From Brevibacillus reuszeri (GTDB lineage: Bacteria > Bacillota > Bacilli > Brevibacillales > Brevibacillaceae): DNA of 64,000 nucleotides. The notes under the pieces are model-generated. The model was not told where the DNA came from, made no database searches, and was given only the letters and a program-made list of their open reading frames with translations. Shown in pieces: positions 51,134-60,354 of the stretch (positions within the stretch are counted from its first letter, which is position 1; each line of letters opens with the position of its first letter). The position numbers were made by a program, and so were the translations under genes. Location: assembly GCF_002897295.1 (NCBI RefSeq), contig NZ_BEXF01000014.1, forward strand, positions 62,001 through 126,000, given 5' to 3'.

Positions 51134-52768
51134 ATGAAACGTAATGTCCAAAATGCCGCAATGGTTCTATCAGTAGCAACGATCCTAGCAGGTCTGCCTG
51201 CTGCAGCTATGGCAGCCAGTCCAGAGGCACTCGCTCAAAGCAGCACGGCGACGACAGCAACGGAAAGCGTCAAGCTTCCAGCAGCAACACAGAAAATTGT
51301 CGCAGCGCTGGAAAAGCTGGAGCCGGGACTAAAGACGCTAACGGATCGGCAAATGGAAAAGAGTGAAACCTTCATCTATCTAGATTGGCTGGACCCTAAG
51401 AGTGAAGAGTCCTATGCATTTTTCACCTTTGACCTAAAAACAGGAAATTTAATCAGCTATGAGGCTTATTTAAGCAGCTGGAGAACGGAACAGAGGGTGA
51501 CAGAGGATGCGACTTTGAAAAAGGTAGAGCAGGCTGTTGTGGAGGTTTTTGGCGCAGATAAGCGCAAAACACTGGGGGAGCCGAGCCTGTCTGTTTACGA
51601 TGAAGGATCTGGAGATGAGATGCGCGAGCTGCTGATCGGTTCGCGGATGGTTTCCTATCCCGCTTTGTTGAACGGACTGGAGATAAACGGGAGTAATTTC
51701 GGGATTGAGTTTAGTACCGATTTGGCTGGACATATCGAGGAAATCAACGTCCGTGAAGCCAATTTAAAAGATGTAAAGGTACCTGATGTAAAAACAGCGC
51801 TGACTCCAGAAGCCGTCAAAAAGCAATACTTTACCACGTCAGCTTTTGATCTCGGCTATGTACAGGATGGAAAAGATGGCAAGCCCGGCATGCACTATGT
51901 CCTCCGCTATGCTCCAACGTATGATGCAACGTCTGGCAAGCTGATTGATGAATGGCTCGGCACAGAAATCGCAGATGATACGAAGCGAAAGGATGCCAAT
52001 TTGAAAAATATAACGCTGAAGCCGCAGGCGAAATCTCTTGCCGTTAAAGGAGAAGAGGATGTACGAAAGCTTGTGTCCAGCATGTTCGGAATTGATGTGA
52101 AGGCAGACGATTGGTATTTTTCGCAAGAGAGCGACGAAGAGTCGGTTACCTACTCTTTCTCCAATGACAATTCGGATTCGATTTCGGTCACTGTAGATGC
52201 TGTGACGGGGCTGGTAACTGACGCCAGTCACTGGGAGGAGAAAGTAGAGAACAAGACTGTTCTATCAAAAGAAGAGGCTTTGAAAAAGGCGATTTCTTTT
52301 ATCGAGCCATATGCAGTGTCTACTTCTAGCAATGTGCAGGTAGAAATCTATGATCCGGTCAATCCTGCGCCATTGGCAGATTGGATGAAGGAAATCGATA
52401 AAGAAATGGGTGTCGAAGAAGAAGGACCTGGCTATATTTACGGATTCAGTTTTAATGAGCTGCACAAAAATACCCCTGTTCTGGATCGCTACTACTGGGT
52501 GCTCGTGGACAGCAAAAACGGCAAGATTGTGAAGTTCTCTACAACCTTGCCGATGAAGGACGTTACTTTCCCAGAACCAAAGGTGGCAGTGACAGAACAA
52601 CAGGCAGCAGAAAGCTTTGTGAAAAACCTGCCGCTGAAGCAATCGTACGTCTGGCCATCGTACTATGGAACAAAAGGACCTGAGCTGAAGCTGATCTATA
52701 CCATCGACACTAGCAAGGGCTGGCCTTATGTGGATGCGATGGATGGGACATTGAACTTCGATGAATAG
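51134..52768 (+). CDS. Secreted protein with YcdB/YcdC-type repeats
   Basis: 544 residues. Sec signal peptide at about 1-27 (AGLPAAAMA, cleavage before ASPEA). The mature protein resembles the YcdB/YcdC repeat family: repeated PepSY-like units with an ...EAVKKQYF... or SKEEALKKAISFI helix followed by beta strands (VLVDSKNGKIVKFST, TFDLKTGNLISYE, VTVDAVTGLVTDA). Similar proteins are secreted or wall-associated in sporeformers, without a defined activity. AAGGGAGAAGGAG precedes the ATG. Convergent with the sigma-fusion gene, only 13 bases between stops. Confidence 0.8.
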   Translation: MKRNVQNAAMVLSVATILAGLPAAAMAASPEALAQSSTATTATESVKLPAATQKIVAALEKLEPGLKTLTDRQMEKSETFIYLDWLDPKSEESYAFFTFDLKTGNLISYEAYLSSWRTEQRVTEDATLKKVEQAVVEVFGADKRKTLGEPSLSVYDEGSGDEMRELLIGSRMVSYPALLNGLEINGSNFGIEFSTDLAGHIEEINVREANLKDVKVPDVKTALTPEAVKKQYFTTSAFDLGYVQDGKDGKPGMHYVLRYAPTYDATSGKLIDEWLGTEIADDTKRKDANLKNITLKPQAKSLAVKGEEDVRKLVSSMFGIDVKADDWYFSQESDEESVTYSFSNDNSDSISVTVDAVTGLVTDASHWEEKVENKTVLSKEEALKKAISFIEPYAVSTSSNVQVEIYDPVNPAPLADWMKEIDKEMGVEEEGPGYIYGFSFNELHKNTPVLDRYYWVLVDSKNGKIVKFSTTLPMKDVTFPEPKVAVTEQQAAESFVKNLPLKQSYVWPSYYGTKGPELKLIYTIDTSKGWPYVDAMDGTLNFDE

Positions 52769-52781
52769 GACCCAGGCAGGA

Positions 52782-54530
52782 TCATGCGAACAGCTTTTCC
52801 TGCATAAGCTCCAATAATGCAACAGCCTTGCGCTCCAGGCTCTCAATTCCTTGCAGAATAGCACCAGCCTGCTTGCTTGGTTCAGACGCATTTGGCTCCC
52901 CACCAGCCGGAAACGGAAAGAGCCTTAACAGCTTGGCGAATTCCTCTGCGATTTGCCCGTACAAAGCTGAAGCTTCCACCACCGTAGGACGTATCTCATC
53001 AAAAGCAGGATCATTCCACGTCGCAGCGATCTCACTCCAAAACAGGGAGGCGTTGCGACGTGCATTTTCTGCGACCGCTATTGTGTAGGCGTTGCCGTTT
53101 GGTTCGATGCCGCCTTGCTGGAAAGCCTCAAGCCATGCGGTATAGGCCATCAAGCCGTTTGTGCATGCTTTATCCGATCCTGCACCAGCGTAATGACGAA
53201 GCGCAGCGCCAATTGCTTTTGTCAGCATGGTTTTTTGATCGATCTCTACTGTTTTTTCGATAGCCAGCACGAACAATTCCTCTACCAATCCGCGCCCCAG
53301 ATGTTCAAAAGCGATCGTTTTGTCGTGACCGCAGTTATCCCCTGCATACAGCTGCTTGCTTTCGTCATCGTACCCGTAAATCAAACCAAACTCAGGGATA
53401 AACAAATCCCAGGCAAGAACCGGATATCCGCGGTCAATAGAGCGGTGAACGAGCTCCAGCGCTTGTGGCAGAAGTGTCGGTAACGGGCGCTTCTCACGGG
53501 CGTCAGCACCTAACAGAGTAGGAGACACATGGTTCGCATTGGGTGCTGGTGCACAATCGGCTGCCTCGCCCCCCACTACCCGAGACTCAAAGCCCATATT
53601 GCGTAGGCCCTCCTGCAAAACATCGGCAAAAGGAAACATCGTTGGGCCCGCGATATGGATTTCCTTTGGAACGACAGTCAAGCGGAAAGCATGCCCGCTA
53701 AGGCCGAGCACCATTGGAAGAGACATTTTGCGATCGGTATATTCGATTAATCCATGCAAGGCAGCAGCGCATGTAATCCATGTTGGCAGTGTAAATGCCT
53801 CCGGTTTTCTCAGTACGGCTTGTTTCATTATTCCCGCATCCTTTCGAGTTTTCATGTATTGGTCAACTACGACACGGGTTTTTTCCTGAATCAGTTTTTT
53901 GCGGGAACGAGACAGAACCTGGTAGACATTCGCCTGAGACATTTCGAACAATCGTCCAATCTCCAGCGGGGACAGATGGTCGAAAAAGTGGGATTCTACG
54001 ATTCGACGCTCCCGTGGATTCAGGCAATGCAGCATGCCTGTAATCGTCTGCAAGAGCTCTCGGCGCATGACAATCTCAGATGGATCGCCACTGTGCTCCA
54101 TCGCAGGTGACCATGTGCGACCGAGACGATGCAAAATACTGTCCAAGTCTTCCCAATCAGTTGGTTCCATCTCATGTGACAGATTGATCAGTCCAGTGAA
54201 AAGCTGCTCCCGTTTGTGCGGTCCTTTTTGCAGGCGAGTGTATGCCTGATTGCGCACGATACGGTGAAGCCAAGGAAGAAACCGCCGACTGTCTACCAGC
54301 GTACCCAAGTGCAAAAAGGCACGGATAAGGGCATCCTGCACAATATCCTCCGCCAGAAAGGCTTCACGTGTATACGAGCGAGCATAGCCGTATACTTTGG
54401 AGCGGTGACGTCGAACCAGCTCCCCGAAGGCTTCCTGATCACCGGATTTTGCCCGTTCTACCAGTGTTTCGTCCTCTTCGTATGTTTCTTCCTGTTGCAG
54501 CAGCTCTGCCTGATAACCTACGTGTTCCAT
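52782..54530 (-). CDS. ECF-type sigma factor with C-terminal BtrH/C39-like region
   Basis: 582 residues, about three times a normal ECF sigma factor. Residues ~24-95 form sigma region 2 (EAFGELVRRHRSKVYGYARSY, AEDIVQDALIRAF) and ~155-220 region 4 (LNPRERRIVESHFFDHLSPLEIGRLFEMS, HTH). From ~240 a different region begins: LPTWITCAAALHGLIEYT, GLSGHAF, then GYPVLAWDLFIPEFGLIYGYDDE and a helical end. Its layout (Cys254 in WITCAAAL, His280, GYDD near 386-389) recalls BtrH-N/C39-type cysteine-peptidase folds; the His expected before GYDD is replaced, so activity is doubtful. It could act as a ligand-sensing or anti-sigma-like domain. No separate anti-sigma gene adjoins. This assignment of the C-terminal part is my inference. 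Confidence 0.75.
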   Translation of the reverse strand: MEHVGYQAELLQQEETYEEDETLVERAKSGDQEAFGELVRRHRSKVYGYARSYTREAFLAEDIVQDALIRAFLHLGTLVDSRRFLPWLHRIVRNQAYTRLQKGPHKREQLFTGLINLSHEMEPTDWEDLDSILHRLGRTWSPAMEHSGDPSEIVMRRELLQTITGMLHCLNPRERRIVESHFFDHLSPLEIGRLFEMSQANVYQVLSRSRKKLIQEKTRVVVDQYMKTRKDAGIMKQAVLRKPEAFTLPTWITCAAALHGLIEYTDRKMSLPMVLGLSGHAFRLTVVPKEIHIAGPTMFPFADVLQEGLRNMGFESRVVGGEAADCAPAPNANHVSPTLLGADAREKRPLPTLLPQALELVHRSIDRGYPVLAWDLFIPEFGLIYGYDDESKQLYAGDNCGHDKTIAFEHLGRGLVEELFVLAIEKTVEIDQKTMLTKAIGAALRHYAGAGSDKACTNGLMAYTAWLEAFQQGGIEPNGNAYTIAVAENARRNASLFWSEIAATWNDPAFDEIRPTVVEASALYGQIAEEFAKLLRLFPFPAGGEPNASEPSKQAGAILQGIESLERKAVALLELMQEKLFA

Positions 54531-54636
54531 TGCAAAAACCCCTCGTTGTTAGTTGACATATAGCATAGACTCCAGATGCTTTGATTTTCTGACAGCCAAT
54601 CTACCCTTTTTTGAAAAAAAGATACAAGTGGCAGAT

Positions 54637-54665
54637 TTGTAAGAAATTCCACTCTCCCCTATAAT
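54637..54665 (+). promoter_or_regulatory. SigA promoter of the small unknown gene
   Basis: TTGTAA (54637-54642) and TATAAT (54660-54665) are 17 bases apart, about 32 bases upstream of the ATG at 54698. Confidence 0.7.
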
Positions 54666-54697
54666 GAACATACACGATGAAAAAGGGGGAAGGAAGT

Positions 54698-55060
54698 ATG
54701 ATGAAGCTGATTTCAGTCACAGGAGAAAGCGTGCCACCGGGAAAAGGTGGATCACCATCCGATACATTTGATCGTTCTATCGCCACATGGGAAGAAAACG
54801 GCAAGCAAAAGACCGTAACGGTTACATATGTACGCTATTTCGGCAAAGTATTGGCAGAGCGAGGCATCTACGACCAAGATGCAGAAAGCATTCCTGTGAG
54901 CCACCTGGTTGCCGTGTTATTTGAGGAAAAGCATCCCGGAATAAAGGAAAACCGTCATTATATCAATAATACAGATGAATTTGTTGAGCTGTTTGCTGAC
55001 TTTTCGTTGGCCAAATGGAAGGAACGGTACCCAGGTGTGACAGGAGTTACCCAAGCATAA
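54698..55060 (+). CDS. Conserved-looking small protein, unknown
   Basis: 120 residues from ATG 54698 (second ATG 54701), with GGGGGAAGGAAG upstream and a good promoter. No signal peptide or membrane helix. MKLISVTGESVPPGKGG at the N-terminus, then VTVTYVRYFGKVLAERGIYDQDAES, and a C-terminal region with aromatic residues; probably a small alpha/beta protein. I do not recognise the family. It is divergent from the sigma-fusion gene and precedes natAB by 200 bases, so it may be linked to either. Confidence 0.65.
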   Translation: MMKLISVTGESVPPGKGGSPSDTFDRSIATWEENGKQKTVTVTYVRYFGKVLAERGIYDQDAESIPVSHLVAVLFEEKHPGIKENRHYINNTDEFVELFADFSLAKWKERYPGVTGVTQA

Positions 55061-55094
55061 GCCTAAGTCTGACATGCTTGGCTGGGGAGTTTCT
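55051..55094 (+). terminator. Weak terminator candidate
   Basis: CCAAGCAT (55051-55058) pairs perfectly with ATGCTTGG (55074-55081), overlapping the stop codon of the small gene. The downstream T-tract is poor (TTTCTTTT after GGGGAG). Confidence 0.4.
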
Positions 55095-55260
55095 TTTGTT
55101 CAACTGTCGAAAAATTCTGATCCCCGCAGCAATCCCACGACTTCTACAGGGCCGCACAGGGGGTGTACAAGTGACGTTTCAGGGTGAAAAACGGGCAGCC
55201 TACTTGCTCAAGGTACAGTTTTAACGAATAGAAATAGAGCTTCGGACGGGAGGACTGCTG

Positions 55261-55989
55261 TTGATTGAAGTAAAACAGGTCAGCAAGCGATTCGGGACAA
55301 TCACAGCAGTAGAGGATGTTTCGTTTCGCGTAGAGGCTGGCGAGGTATATGGACTTCTGGGGGAAAACGGCGCGGGTAAAACGACGACGATGCGCATGAT
55401 GGCGACGATTTTGCAACCGACAGAAGGAGATATCGAAATTAGCGGGTTTTCTGTCCAAAAGGAGCCTGTAGAAGTACGCCGACGCATCGGCATTTTATTT
55501 GGGGGCGACGTAGGCTTATACAACCGTTTGTCGGCGAGAGAGAATATTGCCTACTTTGGCAGTCTGTATGGCCTGGAGCAGAGAAAGCTGCAGGAGCGAA
55601 TCGACAGTCTCAGTCAGATGCTTGAAATGGAGTCGTTCATTGATCGACGCGTCGGTGCTTTTTCGCGGGGGATGAAGCAAAAGGTCGCCATCGCTCGCAC
55701 ATTGGTTCACGATCCAGACGTGATTTTACTGGACGAACCGACGACAGGACTGGATGTAACGGCAGCCAATATTTTTAGGCGAATGGTTGGAAAGCTTCAG
55801 GAGGAAGGGAAGACGATCCTGTTTTCCAGTCACAACATGGGGGAGATCAACAAGCTGTGCAAGCGAATTGCTCTTATTCACAAGGGAAGGCTCCAATTTG
55901 CTGGTGGGCTGGATACTCTGCGAGAGCGATTTGGCATCTCAGACTTGGATGATATCTTCATGGCGGTGGTGGAAGGGAGCGAAGCCTGA
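55261..55989 (+). CDS. natA: ABC transporter ATPase, NatA-like
   Basis: 242 residues from TTG 55261 (GGGAGG upstream). Walker A GENGAGKTTTMR, Q-loop region FGGDVGLYNRLSARENIAYFG typical of NatA/CcmA-type exporters, signature FSRGMKQKVAIARTL, Walker B VILLDEPTTGLDV and switch His in SSHNMGE. Together with the adjacent permease it forms an efflux ABC system; NatAB of B. subtilis exports Na+, so that is the best guess. The stop overlaps the NatB start. Confidence 0.85.
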   Translation: MIEVKQVSKRFGTITAVEDVSFRVEAGEVYGLLGENGAGKTTTMRMMATILQPTEGDIEISGFSVQKEPVEVRRRIGILFGGDVGLYNRLSARENIAYFGSLYGLEQRKLQERIDSLSQMLEMESFIDRRVGAFSRGMKQKVAIARTLVHDPDVILLDEPTTGLDVTAANIFRRMVGKLQEEGKTILFSSHNMGEINKLCKRIALIHKGRLQFAGGLDTLRERFGISDLDDIFMAVVEGSEA

Positions 55990-57167
55990 TGGGTAGACGC
56001 GTCATCTGGACGGTTTTTCAGAAAGAAATGCTCGATCTGTTTCGGGATCGAAAGGCATTGCTGGGTACTTTTTTGGTACCACTCGTCATTATTCCGTTTG
56101 TATTCTTTTTGCTCGGCATGTCTTACAGCAATGTGGAAAAGGAAGCGCGTGCCTATATTCCGATTGCTGTCAACGGTTCGTCCGGGCTGGTGGCTTCGCT
56201 CCAAGCAATTCCTGGCGTGAGTATATTGCAGCCGAGTAACCAGGAGCAGGCTCTGCAAGAAGGGCAGCTGCGGGCAATAATCACCATTTCTCCCACGTTC
56301 GAGGAGCGGGTTAAAAAGGGAGGCACCGGAGAGGTAGTTGTTGCATTCGATTCCACAAATCAAAAGTCGGTCTACGCACGCACTGTGATTGAGAAAACCG
56401 TAGAGGCATACAGCAAAGATATCGTCGTGCAGCGCTTAAAGCAGGCGGGGATGTCTGAGCAGGCGATCAAGCCGATTGCGTCTACGTACCAAAACGTAGC
56501 GACAGAAGAAAGGCTTTCTGGTGGGATGCTAGCCGGAATTATTCCGTTGATGCTCGTTGTGTCGCTTGCGTCCGGTGGGATCGCAGCTGCCAATGATCTG
56601 GTTGCTGGAGAAAAAGAGCGAGGGACGTTGGAATCGCTGATGACTGCCCCGATAGCCGCGAATCACATTTTGACGGCCAAGCTCATGGCTGTGATGGTGA
56701 TGAGCTGTATGAGTGCCCTGGCCTCGCTCGTGTCATTGTCGCTTGTGCTGCGTCTGGGGCCACTGGAGATGGAAAGCGGTTTTTCTCTCAGCTTCTTTTC
56801 GCCTGTGACTCTGCTTGTCCTTGTGCTGACGATTTTGGTGCTCGCAGCTACCTTTGCTGCATTGGAGCTGGTTTTGAGCACGATTGCCAAGTCCTTTAAA
56901 GAGGGACAGACATATATGAGCGGTGTTATTTTTCTGGCGATGGTACCTTCCTACATGATGATGCCGCTCAATCCAGTAGACATCCCGGGCTATTACTACG
57001 TGCTTCCTGTCTTTAATGGGGTAGCGCTTTGCAAGGAAGTGTTTTACGGCAGAGTGGAGCCGCTGCATGCGTTGGTTGGGCTGGGGAGCTCGCTGGTGTA
57101 CGTAGCGATCATAACCGTGATGTCCTCACGTTTGTTCCGCAAAGAAGGGGCGGTTGTGAAAAACTGA
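55989..57167 (+). CDS. natB: ABC-2 type permease, NatB-like
   Basis: 392 residues, N-terminal helix (DRKALLGTFLVPLVIIPFVFFLLG), a long extracytoplasmic domain at about 45-180, then five or six membrane segments from about 178 (GIIPLMLVVSLASGGIAAANDLVAGEKERGTLESLMTAP is the ABC2 signature). Structure and pairing match NatB. It overlaps the NatA stop by one base. The ion transported is inferred. Confidence 0.85.
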   Translation: MGRRVIWTVFQKEMLDLFRDRKALLGTFLVPLVIIPFVFFLLGMSYSNVEKEARAYIPIAVNGSSGLVASLQAIPGVSILQPSNQEQALQEGQLRAIITISPTFEERVKKGGTGEVVVAFDSTNQKSVYARTVIEKTVEAYSKDIVVQRLKQAGMSEQAIKPIASTYQNVATEERLSGGMLAGIIPLMLVVSLASGGIAAANDLVAGEKERGTLESLMTAPIAANHILTAKLMAVMVMSCMSALASLVSLSLVLRLGPLEMESGFSLSFFSPVTLLVLVLTILVLAATFAALELVLSTIAKSFKEGQTYMSGVIFLAMVPSYMMMPLNPVDIPGYYYVLPVFNGVALCKEVFYGRVEPLHALVGLGSSLVYVAIITVMSSRLFRKEGAVVKN

Positions 57168-57219
57168 AAGCCTCTTGATCACACGTCGTTGCCAATACCC
57201 TGAAAGCTGGTGAATTGTC

Positions 57220-58140
57220 GTGAAGCCGCTCTATTTGGGTGTCTTGTATGTATTCATATCTGCTGCTTGCTTTGGCGTTATGTCTATTTTTGCTGTGTAT
57301 GCGTACGGGGCGGGTGTGACTGTATCGACTTTGCTTTTTTTACGGTTTCTTTTCGCGGCAATCCTGTTTTTCGGGTTACTCGCTTTACGCAAGGAAGGCT
57401 TGCGGCTGGTGAGGAAGCAGGTTGTGGCTTTGTTTGTACTGGGCGGTGTCTTGTATACCTTGCAATCGCTCAGCTTTTTCTCTGCTGTTCAGTATATTCC
57501 GACATCTATGGCTGCACTCTTGTTGTACACGTTTCCGGTATTTGTGGCTGTGCTCACTTACTTTGTAGAAAAGGAACCGCTGCGGCGAAAAACGATTTTG
57601 GCCATGCTGATCTCTCTCGTTGGTCTGGGACTGGTGCTTGGGCTATCCTTTGGGGGGATTCAACCGATCGGGGTCGTGCTGGCTCTCGCAGCAGCCCTGT
57701 TTTACTCCGTATATATCGTTGTGGGTAACCGGGTGGTAAAGGGGCTTTCGCCGTTTGTTACTGCCGGATATATTTCCTTATTCGCGGCCATTTCCACTTT
57801 CGTTGTGGCGCAAAAGGATGGCGGGCTTGAGCTATCGTTCGGTGCTGTTGGCTGGTGGGCGCTGGCGGGGATTGTTGTTTTTTCTACCGTGATGGCGATT
57901 GGCTTTTTCTTTCAAGGTCTACAGCTGATCGGTTCTACCAAGGCATCTGTCCTCAGCACTTTGGAGCCGGTCGTGACAATTGTTTTCTCGGCTATGTTAT
58001 TCGGTGAGTCATTTACATTGCTACAGCTGTTGGGAGGGTGTGCGGTGCTGGCTGGAGCCGTTTTGATCGTTTCTGGTCAGGAGAAGCCTGCAGCTGTGGA
58101 GGTAGAAAAGTCAGTGCCGAATCGTACAAAGGCTTTGTAG
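57220..58140 (+). CDS. EamA/DMT family transporter
   Basis: 306 residues, ten predicted membrane helices in two EamA repeats (about 4-135 and 148-290). VSTLLFLRFLFAAILFFGLL and the second-repeat AALFYSVYIVVGNRVVKGLSP are typical. GTG start, with GGTGA upstream. Family members export metabolites such as amino acids. It follows natAB by 52 bases and may be co-transcribed; a terminator separates it from the glucokinase gene. Confidence 0.87.
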   Translation: MKPLYLGVLYVFISAACFGVMSIFAVYAYGAGVTVSTLLFLRFLFAAILFFGLLALRKEGLRLVRKQVVALFVLGGVLYTLQSLSFFSAVQYIPTSMAALLLYTFPVFVAVLTYFVEKEPLRRKTILAMLISLVGLGLVLGLSFGGIQPIGVVLALAAALFYSVYIVVGNRVVKGLSPFVTAGYISLFAAISTFVVAQKDGGLELSFGAVGWWALAGIVVFSTVMAIGFFFQGLQLIGSTKASVLSTLEPVVTIVFSAMLFGESFTLLQLLGGCAVLAGAVLIVSGQEKPAAVEVEKSVPNRTKAL

Positions 58141-58163
58141 GGTACTGATTCGTATGTTTCATC

Positions 58164-58218
58164 ATGAAAAAACGCTCCTATCGATGTCGTGGGTTCACGA
58201 TCGCAGGAGCGTTTTCAT
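58164..58218. terminator. Bidirectional terminator before glcK
   Basis: ATGAAAAAACGCTCCT (58164-58179) pairs with AGGAGCGTTTTCAT (58205-58218) around a loop with a second, smaller stem. Serves both convergent genes. Confidence 0.8.
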
Positions 58219-58233
58219 ATGGATAAAGGTCGG

Positions 58234-59205
58234 CTAGTTTACAAATTGAGAGCGAATAAGCCAGCCAGCTCCGTATACACCAGCATCATTGCCTAGAGTG
58301 GCAGGGACGATTTCGGTGGATTCTACGACATACGAAAAGGGGATAAAGCGGGCAAAGGAAGTGCGAATGCGGGAAAAAAGAATTTCGCCTGCTGCTGCAA
58401 CACCGCCGCCAATGATGAGTTTGGCTGGATTCAGCACGATAGCGAGATGCGAGAGGGCGAGCCCCAAATAAAATCCAACCTGATCGACGATGGCAACGGC
58501 TGCCTTGTCTCCAGCGTTGGCGGCAGTTAGAACATCCTTTGCCCGAATACTGCCTGTGACTGCAAGCACTTTGGCTAACATCGGGCTTTTTCCGTTGGCA
58601 GCGGCCTGACGTCCTTCACGGATAATGGCTGTGGCCGATGTATATGTCTCGAGACAACCCGTCTTGCCGCAATTGCAGCTAGGTCCTTCTCCGGGCGTCA
58701 CCGTGATATGACCGATCTCTCCGCCGACACCATTGATCCCGGAGATGACATTGCCGTGCAGGATGACACCGCCGCCGACGCCTGTTCCCACTGTGATCAG
58801 CACGAGGTCCTGTGCGCCTTGACCTGCACCGCGCCACATTTCTCCGAGTGCTGCTATGTTTGCATCATTGTCCACGGCGACTGGCAGACCTGTCAGTGCG
58901 TGGAGCTTTTCTTTTAAGAGGACGGGTTGCTTCCAATGCAGATTGACCGCTTGCAGCACGATTCCGTTTTTGGTATCGATTGGACCTGGAATTCCGACGC
59001 CAATACCCAGGACCTGATCACGAGTGTAGCCGTGCTTTTCAAGCAGTGTGTTCATCATAGCGGTGATTTTTTGCAAAATGCCGTCCTCACCCAAGGCGAC
59101 AGGTGTTGGTTCCTGTGTTTTCGTCACCATCTCGCCGCTTGGGGTAATCAGAGCCATTTTGATCGCGGTACCCCCAACATCAACACCTACGATGATTTGA
59201 TCCAC
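58234..59205 (-). CDS. glcK: ROK family glucokinase
   Basis: 323 residues from GTG 59205, which has GGAGGGACG upstream; the frame runs back to 59235 but lacks a ribosome site there. Phosphorylates glucose with ATP. N-terminal phosphate loop VGVDVGGTAIKMAL, sugar-binding DNDANIAALGE, EIGHITV and the zinc-binding CNCGKTGCLETYTSA (Cys-x-Cys-x4-Cys). These match B. subtilis GlcK. Divergent from dgkB. Confidence 0.92.
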   Translation of the reverse strand: MDQIIVGVDVGGTAIKMALITPSGEMVTKTQEPTPVALGEDGILQKITAMMNTLLEKHGYTRDQVLGIGVGIPGPIDTKNGIVLQAVNLHWKQPVLLKEKLHALTGLPVAVDNDANIAALGEMWRGAGQGAQDLVLITVGTGVGGGVILHGNVISGINGVGGEIGHITVTPGEGPSCNCGKTGCLETYTSATAIIREGRQAAANGKSPMLAKVLAVTGSIRAKDVLTAANAGDKAAVAIVDQVGFYLGLALSHLAIVLNPAKLIIGGGVAAAGEILFSRIRTSFARFIPFSYVVESTEIVPATLGNDAGVYGAGWLIRSQFVN

Positions 59206-59299
59206 AACCGTCCCTCCGATCATTTGGATTACCATCTTTTTCTATCTTAACACGCCCAAGACAGCATAGCGATTCCCAAAAATGGCTATAAAGGATATG

Positions 59300-60238
59300 A
59301 TGGAAGAGAGTACACCCGTGAGCGAGGGAAGGAAGAAGGGATCTGCCTTGAAACGAGCCAGATTAATCTACAATCCAAGCTCCGGCCGGGAGATTGTGCG
59401 TCGGAGATTGCCAGATATTCTTGAGTTAATGGAATCGGCCGGATATGAAACGTCGTGCCATGCGACCAGAGGGGAGGATGATGCTACCGAGGAGGCTGCC
59501 CGTGCGGTTGCCCGCGGCTTTGATGTCATCGTCGCAGCTGGTGGTGACGGAACGATTTATGAAGTAGTAAACGGGATGGCGGAGCTAAAAGCCCGTCCAT
59601 CGCTTGGAATCATCCCCTGCGGAACGAGCAACGATTTTGCCCGAGCCGTCGGTATACCTAAGTCAATCAGCCGTGCCACCGAGATTATTACCAACGGGAA
59701 AAAGCGCAAGATCGACCTGGGGCGGATCAACAACCGCTATTTTATCAATATCGCCGGGGGAGGCTCGCTGACTGACCTGACCTACGAAGTGCCGAGCAAG
59801 CTGAAAACCATGATCGGACAAATGGCGTATTACGTCAAAGGCTTGGAAAAACTGCCATCACTGCATCCCATCCGCGTCCGTCTGGAAACCCGCAAAGAGG
59901 TACTGCTGGATGAGGAAATCATGATCTTTCTCATTGCCAACAGCAACTCGGTTGGCGGCTTCGACAAGCTCGCACCGGATGCAGATTTGTCAGATGGAAA
60001 GCTGGATGTCATCGTAGTGAAAAAGACGAACATCGCAGAGTTTATTCGCTTGGCGACGCAGGCAGTACGCGGTGAGCATCTAAAAGACCCGAACATTTTA
60101 TATTTCCAAGCAGATTACATCAAGGCCACTTCACCAGGAGGAGAAACGGTACAGCTCAATCTGGACGGTGAGCATGGCGGGCAGCTGCCCTGCGTGGTAG
60201 AAGCGCTGCCTGGGCATATCGAGTTGTTCGTACCGTAG
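59300..60238 (+). CDS. dgkB: Diacylglycerol kinase family lipid kinase (YerQ/DgkB)
   Basis: 312 residues from ATG 59300; AAAGGAT lies about 4 bases upstream. ATG 59282, ATG 59297 and GTG 59318 are in-frame alternatives. Phosphorylates diacylglycerol to phosphatidate, recycling lipid from teichoic-acid synthesis. Motifs: RARLIYNPSSGRE, AAGGDGTIYEVVNGMA (ATP site), IIPCGTSNDFARA. Conserved neighbour of gatCAB and rlmCD, as in B. subtilis. Confidence 0.9.
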   Translation: MEESTPVSEGRKKGSALKRARLIYNPSSGREIVRRRLPDILELMESAGYETSCHATRGEDDATEEAARAVARGFDVIVAAGGDGTIYEVVNGMAELKARPSLGIIPCGTSNDFARAVGIPKSISRATEIITNGKKRKIDLGRINNRYFINIAGGGSLTDLTYEVPSKLKTMIGQMAYYVKGLEKLPSLHPIRVRLETRKEVLLDEEIMIFLIANSNSVGGFDKLAPDADLSDGKLDVIVVKKTNIAEFIRLATQAVRGEHLKDPNILYFQADYIKATSPGGETVQLNLDGEHGGQLPCVVEALPGHIELFVP

Positions 60239-60267
60239 GAAGATAGTAAAATGAATAGAACTAGCCG

Positions 60268-60290
60268 TGGGGATGCTGCAGAGCATCCCT
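60268..60290 (+). other. Hairpin between dgkB and rlmCD
   Basis: GGGATGCT (60270-60277) pairs perfectly with AGCATCCC (60282-60289) around GCAG. No U-tract follows, so it may be an RNA-stability element or a leaky terminator. Confidence 0.35.
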
Positions 60291-60354
60291 CGCGTTCATC
60301 CTAGAGCGAAAAATAGCTTGGAATATAGATAGAAGACAAAAGGAGCAATAAATA

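Noticed and set aside
55015..55224. 69-codon ORF before natA
   Set aside because: Overlaps the small unknown gene out of frame, and has no ribosome site.
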